64,000 bases of DNA from the NCBI RefSeq assembly GCF_002196855.1, contig NZ_NIPW01000027.1, forward strand, positions 122,609 to 186,608, written 5' to 3'. Shown one piece after another: positions 58,329 to 64,000 of this stretch; the first letter of the stretch is position 1; the number at the start of each line of letters is the position of its first letter. Under the pieces are notes generated by a model. It was not told the DNA's origin, did no database searches, and saw nothing but the letters and a program-made list of their open reading frames with translations. The translations under genes and the position numbers were made by a program. Origin of the DNA: Haematobacter genomosp. 1. GTDB lineage: Bacteria; Pseudomonadota; Alphaproteobacteria; Rhodobacterales; Rhodobacteraceae.

Positions 58329-58375
58329 TCTTTTATCCACACTATACCCCAGCTGTCAATCAGGTCGAGGCCCCC

Positions 58376-59596
58376 ATGCGGATTTTGCACACTGCCGACT
58401 GGCATATCGGTCAGACCCTGAACGGCTGGACGAGAGAACATGAACACCGCGCCTTTCTGGACCATCTGCGCGAGCTGATCGTGACCCAGCGAATCGACGC
58501 GCTTTTGATCGCCGGGGATGTCTTTGATGGCATCAACCCCTCGGGCGAGGCGCAACGCCTGCTTTACGAGGCCATTGCCGGATTTCACCGCGCCAATCCC
58601 CGCCTGCAGATCGTGATGACATCGGGCAACCACGATCCGGCCCAGAGGCTTGAGGCGCCCGAGGCGGTGCTGGCTGCGCTTGGCGTGCATGTGATCGGCA
58701 CCTTGCGGCAGGGGCCGGGCGGCGTCGATATGGACCGCCACCTGATCGGCTTGCGCGACAGCAATGGAACGCTCCGCGCCCATGTTCTGTCCGTGCCTTT
58801 CCTGCGCGCGAGCGATCTGCCGGGCCTGCAACTGGGCGCCTCGGGCGGAGCCGAGCCAGCCGTCACTGCCGCTGCCCGCGCCCTGCATCTGGCGATGTCC
58901 GAGGCGGCGGTTGCCCGCACGAACGGCCTTCCCCTTCTCGCCATGGGGCACCTGACCTGCGCCGGAGGCCTCGAATCCGAGGGGGCCGAGCGCCGTATCC
59001 TGATCGGTGGCGAGCATGCGGTGCCGCCCGACATCTTTCCGCCCGCGCTATGCTATGTGGCACTCGGCCATTTGCATCGACCGCAATCGCTCGATGGCGG
59101 GCGGGTGCGCTACTCCGGCTCTCCCTTCCCGCTGTCTGCGGCCGAGATCGCCTATGACCACGGCGTCACGCTTCTGGATCTGGACGAGGGCATCGCGCCC
59201 CGCCACATTTCCCTGCCGCGCCCTGTCGCCATGCACCGCCTGCCTGCGCGCGGCGCGGCACCCTTGGCCGAGGTCGTGGCCGCGGTGGCGGCCCTGAACC
59301 TTTCGCCCGAGACGCCGCGCAACGCACAGCCCTTCGTCTACCTCTCGATCCTTGCCGACCGCCCGGTGACGCAGATCCGGGCCGAGGCGGAGGCGCTGAT
59401 CGAGGCCCTGGCCCTGCGTCTTGCCGGGCTCTCGATCATCCGGCCAGAGAGCGCCGCCACCCCGGAGGCCCCACCCCCAAGCCTTGCCGACACCACGCCC
59501 GAGGATCTGTTCATCGCCGCCTTCCGGCAAGCGCATGGGCAGGATCCGGGCAGCGCCCATCTGGCCGCCTTCCGCGATGCCCTGTCTGAAGTCTGA
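58376..59596 (+). CDS. sbcD: SbcD exonuclease subunit
   Basis: A 406-aa Mre11-type nuclease from ATG 58,376. Phosphodiesterase motifs are HTADWHIGQ (I), AGDVFDG (II), TSGNHDP (III), MGHLTCAGG (IV) and LGHLHRPQ (V). With SbcC it opens hairpins and blocked DNA ends in the cytoplasm. It lies 17 nt upstream of sbcC. Placement beside a WYL regulator and the YprA array suggests that this copy belongs to defence rather than to housekeeping repair, but a second chromosomal copy cannot be checked here. Confidence 0.95.
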   Translation: MRILHTADWHIGQTLNGWTREHEHRAFLDHLRELIVTQRIDALLIAGDVFDGINPSGEAQRLLYEAIAGFHRANPRLQIVMTSGNHDPAQRLEAPEAVLAALGVHVIGTLRQGPGGVDMDRHLIGLRDSNGTLRAHVLSVPFLRASDLPGLQLGASGGAEPAVTAAARALHLAMSEAAVARTNGLPLLAMGHLTCAGGLESEGAERRILIGGEHAVPPDIFPPALCYVALGHLHRPQSLDGGRVRYSGSPFPLSAAEIAYDHGVTLLDLDEGIAPRHISLPRPVAMHRLPARGAAPLAEVVAAVAALNLSPETPRNAQPFVYLSILADRPVTQIRAEAEALIEALALRLAGLSIIRPESAATPEAPPPSLADTTPEDLFIAAFRQAHGQDPGSAHLAAFRDALSEV

Positions 59597-59613
59597 TCCC
59601 GGAGTTCCCCGAA

Positions 59614-62600
59614 ATGCGCATCCTCTCCATCTCCGGCCAGAATATCGCGAGCCTCGCCGAGGCTTTCACGGTGGATTTCACCGCTGAACCGCTGGAGGGC
59701 GCGGGCCTCTTTGCCATCACGGGCGAGACCGGGGCGGGCAAATCCTCGATCCTCGATGCGATGTGTCTGGCGCTTTACGGCGACGCGCCGCGCCTTGCGG
59801 GCGGGGCGGCAACGGATGAGGTGCCAGACCCGTCCGGCGACACGATCAAGGCCCGCGATTCCCGCGCCATCCTGCGTCGCGGTGCGGCACAGGGCTGGGC
59901 CGAGGTCCGCTTTACCGCCCGGAACGGACAGGATTACATCGCCCGCTGGCAGGCGCGGCGCGCGCGCGACAAGGCCGATGGGCGTTTGCAGAACGTCTCG
60001 CGCTCGCTGTCCAGCGCCGCTGACGGCAAGGTTCTGGCCAGCCAGCTTTCGGCCGTCAACGAGATGATCGTGACCCAGACGGGGTTCTCCTACGAGGAAT
60101 TCCGCCGCACGGTTCTTTTGGCGCAGGGCGATTTCGACGCCTTTCTGCGCGCCGATACCAACGACCGCGCGGGCCTTCTGGAAAAGGTCACCGGCACCGG
60201 GCTTTACCGCGATGTCTCGATCCGCATCTATGACCGGCATGACACGGCGCGGCGGGCCCATGATGCGCTGATCCAAAGCCGGTCGGGCTACCGGCTGCTT
60301 TCGGACGAGGAGCGCACCGCGATGGAGGCGGAGAGCGTGGAGCTGACCGAGGCCCATGAGAGCGGCATCGCCGCCGCCAGGGCCTTGCAAACGCAGCTTG
60401 ACCTCCATACTCGCCACACCGCAGCCCTGCGGCACCTCACGCTGGCCGAGGCGGCCGAGGCGGAAACCATCGCCGATCACACCGCGGCCGCGCCCGAGCG
60501 TGCACAACTGCTGCGCCTCGACCGTGCCGCCCCTTTGCGGGCGCCGTGGCTGGCGGTCCAGACCTCTGCCACCCGGCTTTCCGTTGCGACCGTCGCGGTG
60601 GAGGCGAGCCGCACTCTGGCCTCGGAAGCGGTGGCAAGAACGGCGGCGGCAAAGCAGCAATCCGATCTGGCCGATGCCACCCGCGCCGCCCGTGAGGCAG
60701 AGTTCAAAGCCTTCGGGCCGATCTGGGATCAGGCGGCGGCGCTGGATCAGCAGATCCTGTCCGCCGCGACCGAAGCCGCACAGGCCGAAGGTCAGGCCGC
60801 CCAAGCCGCGCAGGACACCACAGGCCTGCATATTGCACTGGACGCCTTGCAAGCGGAGGAAGCCCGTCACCGCACCACCCTGACCGAGACGGAGGCGGCC
60901 CTCGCCCGCCTTTCGGCAGATGCGGCCCTCGCCGACATCTGGGGGCAGGTCCGCGCCCAGATCGAGGATCATGCGACGGCCAAAGCGGCACAGACCGCAG
61001 CCGCAGGCGAAGCCGCCAGGCACACGGAAACGCTGGCCGGGCTGGCGCAAGATCTGGCAACGCTGGCCGCGCAGGACCAGACCGACCGGACTGCCGAAGC
61101 CGATCTGGACCGGCAATCGGCTGAGCTTGCCACAGCCATCAGCGCGGAAGACGCCGCCCACCCCGCCCGCCGCGCCGGGGATCTCGCTGCGCTGTCCTCG
61201 GCTCTGGCCGATATGATCCGCGCCGGGGCCGATCACGCAGCGGCCAGCGCCGACCTTGCAAGCGCCAAGGCGAGCGGAGAGGCCGCCACAACCCTGCTGG
61301 CCACGGCGCAGGGCGAGGCCGCCCGCGCAACCGACGATCTGGCCCGGGCCGAGGCACAGGTCGCAGCCCTGACCGCCCCGGTGGAACGGGCCGATCTTGC
61401 GGCATCCGACGCGGCGCAGGCCCTGCGGCTGCGGCTGGAGCCGGACACCCCCTGCCCGGTCTGTGGCGCGACCGACCATCCGACCCATGCCGATGCTGCG
61501 TTGGCGGCACTTGCCGCAAGCCTGCGCACTGATCTTGCCGCCGCTCGGGTGGCGTCCAATTCCGCCCGGTCGCAACTGGCCGAGGCGCTGCGGCAACAGG
61601 ATCGTGCAACCGAGCAGGCCAAACAGGCCGGAACCGACGGCGCCCGCGCCGGGGAAAAGACCGACGCGGCACGGAAGCTTTGGCGCGATGCCAGCCTGCG
61701 CGCGCGCGACCTGCCCGATTGCCCCGCCCTGCCTGACGATCCGACACAGGCTGCGCCTCTGCCCGCGCTGGCAGCCGACGCGGCACACCGCCAGAAAACC
61801 GAGGCCGACGCGCAAAGCGAACTGGCACGGATGCGGCAGGCGTTGAGCGATCTGACGGCACAGCGCGAGAAGTTGCGCAATGCCTTGAACGCGCATGTCA
61901 CAAGCCGTGAAACCCTGACAGCCGCACAGGCCGCGGCCCGGAATGCCGAGACCCTTGCAACGCATGATGCCACGACCGCCGGGGCACAAGCCGCCCGGCT
62001 GGAGGCCGCCCTCACCCCCGTCCTGACCGCGCTGGATGAGACGGGCGCGCTGGGGGACCTCGCCCTTTCCGACCGCCTTGCCGCACGGGTTGCAGGGGTC
62101 ATCCGGCTGCGCGCAGCCCGCGATCAGAGCAGCGCGGCACTGGCCACCCTCGTCCCCCGCATCGCCACGGCTGCAAGTCAGGCCGAAGGAGCAGCCAAGC
62201 TAGCCGCGACCGCCGCAGCGCAGGCCGAGGCCCGCAAGGCGACGCTCCTCGGGCTGCAAGCCGAACGCGCGGGCCTTTTGGACGGCGAGGCGACCGCCCC
62301 CCACCGCACCCGCCATAACGAGGCGCGCAAGGCGGCATTGGCCGCGTTTGACCTTGCCAGCGCAGCGCTGACCACCGCGCAGACAGAAGCCGCGGCGGCA
62401 ACCGCCCGCGTGGAGGGCGCGCTGGCGGAACAGGCCCAATCCGAACAGGCCCGTGCCGGCGCGATGGCCAAGCTGGACACGGCACTGGTGACAAGTGACC
62501 TGACCGCTGCCGATCTCGACGCCCTGTTCGCGGTGACACCAGAGGCCATTGAGGCCCTGCGCACCAAGATGCGTGCGTTTGATGACGCCGTCACCTCGGC

Positions 62601-63333
62601 CCGCGCCACCCTGACTTCGCGCAGGCAAGACCATGCGGCGGCCCTTGCGGCTGGCCTGCCGGAGGATCCCGCCGAAGCGATCGCTGAAAAACTCGCGGAA
62701 ATTGATGCACTTGCGACCGCCCGCGCGCATCGCATGGGCGCCATCGCGGCCGAGGTCCAGCGCGATGCGCAGACCCGTGCCGGCCTCGCCGGGCTAGAGG
62801 CCGAAATCGCCACCGCCCGCACCGAGCTGGATGTCTGGGCGGCGGTCAACCTTGCCGCCGGATCGCGCAATGGCGACCGCTTCACCCGGATCGCGCAATC
62901 CATCACGCTGGATGTTCTGGTCGGACACGCCAATCACCATCTGACCGATCTGAACCCGCGCTACCGCCTGCGCCGCGCCGCCGATCTGGCGCTTCAGGTC
63001 GAGGATCGCGACATGGCGGACGAGCCGCGCGCTACCCGCAGCCTGTCGGGGGGCGAGCGTTTCCTTGTCTCGCTGGCCCTCGCCCTCGCCCTGTCCCGGA
63101 TGGGCGGCAAAGGCGGCCTCGCCGCAACCCTCTTCATCGATGAGGGCTTTGGATCACTCGATGCGACCAGTCTCGATCTCGCCATCGACGCGCTGGAGAC
63201 CCTGCAATCGCAGGGCCGACAGGTCGGCGTCATCAGCCATGTCGAGGCCATGAAGGACCGCATCCCCGTGCGCATCTCTGTGCGCAAGCAGGGCGGGGGC
63301 AAAAGTGTGGTCGAGGTCGGTCAACGGGTTTAG
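59614..63333 (+). CDS. sbcC: SbcC ATPase subunit
   Basis: A 1239-aa SMC-like ATPase. Walker A GETGAGKS is at residues 37-44, the zinc hook CPVCGATDHP is at about 614, in the middle of two long Ala-rich coiled coils. The signature SLSGGERFLVSLALAL is near 1143 and Walker B TLFIDEGFGSLD near 1176, followed by VISHVEAM. It forms the SbcCD nuclease with the preceding gene. The coiled coils have strong Ala/Arg/Asp bias, which produces long shadow frames on the other strand. Confidence 0.95.
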   Translation: MRILSISGQNIASLAEAFTVDFTAEPLEGAGLFAITGETGAGKSSILDAMCLALYGDAPRLAGGAATDEVPDPSGDTIKARDSRAILRRGAAQGWAEVRFTARNGQDYIARWQARRARDKADGRLQNVSRSLSSAADGKVLASQLSAVNEMIVTQTGFSYEEFRRTVLLAQGDFDAFLRADTNDRAGLLEKVTGTGLYRDVSIRIYDRHDTARRAHDALIQSRSGYRLLSDEERTAMEAESVELTEAHESGIAAARALQTQLDLHTRHTAALRHLTLAEAAEAETIADHTAAAPERAQLLRLDRAAPLRAPWLAVQTSATRLSVATVAVEASRTLASEAVARTAAAKQQSDLADATRAAREAEFKAFGPIWDQAAALDQQILSAATEAAQAEGQAAQAAQDTTGLHIALDALQAEEARHRTTLTETEAALARLSADAALADIWGQVRAQIEDHATAKAAQTAAAGEAARHTETLAGLAQDLATLAAQDQTDRTAEADLDRQSAELATAISAEDAAHPARRAGDLAALSSALADMIRAGADHAAASADLASAKASGEAATTLLATAQGEAARATDDLARAEAQVAALTAPVERADLAASDAAQALRLRLEPDTPCPVCGATDHPTHADAALAALAASLRTDLAAARVASNSARSQLAEALRQQDRATEQAKQAGTDGARAGEKTDAARKLWRDASLRARDLPDCPALPDDPTQAAPLPALAADAAHRQKTEADAQSELARMRQALSDLTAQREKLRNALNAHVTSRETLTAAQAAARNAETLATHDATTAGAQAARLEAALTPVLTALDETGALGDLALSDRLAARVAGVIRLRAARDQSSAALATLVPRIATAASQAEGAAKLAATAAAQAEARKATLLGLQAERAGLLDGEATAPHRTRHNEARKAALAAFDLASAALTTAQTEAAAATARVEGALAEQAQSEQARAGAMAKLDTALVTSDLTAADLDALFAVTPEAIEALRTKMRAFDDAVTSARATLTSRRQDHAAALAAGLPEDPAEAIAEKLAEIDALATARAHRMGAIAAEVQRDAQTRAGLAGLEAEIATARTELDVWAAVNLAAGSRNGDRFTRIAQSITLDVLVGHANHHLTDLNPRYRLRRAADLALQVEDRDMADEPRATRSLSGGERFLVSLALALALSRMGGKGGLAATLFIDEGFGSLDATSLDLAIDALETLQSQGRQVGVISHVEAMKDRIPVRISVRKQGGGKSVVEVGQRV

Positions 63334-63463
63334 TTCGTTCAATGACCTGCAGGGCACACCTGAGATGCCATGCATGACGATCCATCATCCGCATTCAGGC
63401 GCCCGACTGCCAAAGCCTCCACCCGACATCGAATCACATGTCGCCTTGACCGGATAGCCGACT

Positions 63464-64000
63464 TCACCCCTCCGAGATCCGCCCCAAGCGGGCACGCTGC
63501 TCCTCCGTCCAGTCGTCGTTGAGACCCATAACGAAAGCCGCATCCTCTGCCAGTTTGCGCCGTTCGCGTTTCAGGACCGACCGCACAATTTCCGTCACCG
63601 CCCGGGCGATGCGCAAAAGGATCGGCTCGGCGGGCCTGATCGCCTCCAGCAGGCCGATGCGGGCCGAAGGTGCCCACGGTGCGCCTTCGCCCCAGACCAG
63701 TTTCGGCTGCTTGCCCTTTTCAAGGTCAATGTGCAGCGCGCCGGTCGCCACAAGCCCGACACCAAGTGCGACCGCGTCCGCCCCTTCGATGGCCGCAGCA
63801 AGACGCAGCTCGGCCTGTTCCACATCGGCAACCAAACCTGCCAGCTTCGCTTCCTCGGCAAGGCTCTCCCCGCGGAGATCATGAAGTGCGGCATCGGCCT
63901 CCTGACGGGCGAGGGTCGCTTCCTCCATCCGGGTTGCCTCCAGCTTGGCTTCGGTCAGGACGCGGTCGCGTTCCTGTTCGGCATGGCGTTGTTGCGCTAA
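63464..64000 (-). CDS. Coiled-coil protein, C-terminal part
   Basis: The frame enters from the right edge (ends at the window limit) and stops at 63,464, giving at least 178 residues. The visible part starts with a Glu/Arg/Ala-rich coiled coil (LAQQRHAEQERDRVLTEAKLE) and then a globular stretch with VGLVATGALHIDLEKGK, WGEGAPWAPSARIG and a charged tail ending RLGRISEG. No family is recognised. It converges on sbcC with about 130 nt between them. Confidence 0.6.
   Translation of the reverse strand, partial: LAQQRHAEQERDRVLTEAKLEATRMEEATLARQEADAALHDLRGESLAEEAKLAGLVADVEQAELRLAAAIEGADAVALGVGLVATGALHIDLEKGKQPKLVWGEGAPWAPSARIGLLEAIRPAEPILLRIARAVTEIVRSVLKRERRKLAEDAAFVMGLNDDWTEEQRARLGRISEG

Noticed and set aside
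35249..58340. DISARM, BREX or Zorya as the identity of the array
   Set aside because: No methyltransferase, PLD nuclease, BrxL/PglZ or ZorAB-type motor genes are present.
59338..61989. 883-codon minus-strand frame inside sbcCD
   Set aside because: Low-complexity Gly/Arg/Cys composition, antisense to sbcC with all its motifs; produced by GC bias.
1..64000. CRISPR arrays
   Set aside because: No regularly spaced repeats of 24-40 nt with unique spacers were seen; the only tandem repeats are two-unit ones.

Overview
The window comes from a GC-rich alphaproteobacterium, most likely a member of the Rhodobacterales. Supporting signs are a VPLPA-type C-terminal sorting tail on a secreted phosphodiesterase, the codon bias, and conjugation genes of the Ti/RSF1010 (MOBQ) kind seen in alphaproteobacterial mobile elements. 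No database search was run. Every family call rests on motifs read in the translated sequence and on recalled family features.

Region 1 (1-14.4 kb) looks like ordinary chromosome. It carries a partial BaiN-type flavoprotein, a secreted glycerophosphodiester phosphodiesterase, a bestrophin-like channel, an Rrf2 regulator followed by a flavoprotein, a hydantoinase A/B pair, a uronate dehydrogenase-like enzyme, a D-amino-acid-oxidase-type flavoprotein, a GcvA-like LysR regulator, a frameshifted ada gene, and a tRNA-Ser(GCU) with its own terminator.

Region 2 (14.7-35.2 kb) is mobile DNA. It holds a frameshifted DUF3883 protein, a large serine recombinase coupled to a VapBC pair, an AlpA-like regulator, and a two-reverse-transcriptase defence locus of the DRT3 kind. 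Just downstream of the second RT is a structured candidate ncRNA with a CACACACA segment. Next come a TraA relaxase-helicase with a recognisable oriT and small TraC/TraD-like proteins. The cargo is a five-gene TetR-regulated efflux operon (CecR/YbhGFSR type) with a clear palindromic operator. A frameshifted DUF6499/DUF2285 gene and a ParDE pair follow.

Region 3 (35.2-63.3 kb) is dominated by very large co-oriented genes that look like a multi-gene defence array built around a YprA/DruE-type DUF1998 helicase. In transcription order the minus-strand genes are a STY4851-type protein (about 1043 aa), the helicase (1995 aa), a giant P-loop ATPase (1933 aa), a 342-aa protein ending in an RNxxxH motif, and an exonuclease-RecQ-UvrD fusion (1798 aa). 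Upstream lie a WYL regulator of the BrxR/CapW type and a divergent sbcD-sbcC pair, sharing an intergenic palindrome. The ATPase gene carries an 11-G tract at codons 4-8, a plausible phase-variation switch. The window ends in a partial coiled-coil protein gene.

Taken together, regions 2 and 3 form a defence island: one compact RT-based system with its RNA, one approximately 22-kb helicase/nuclease array with its own regulator, and two addiction modules that could stabilise the DNA.
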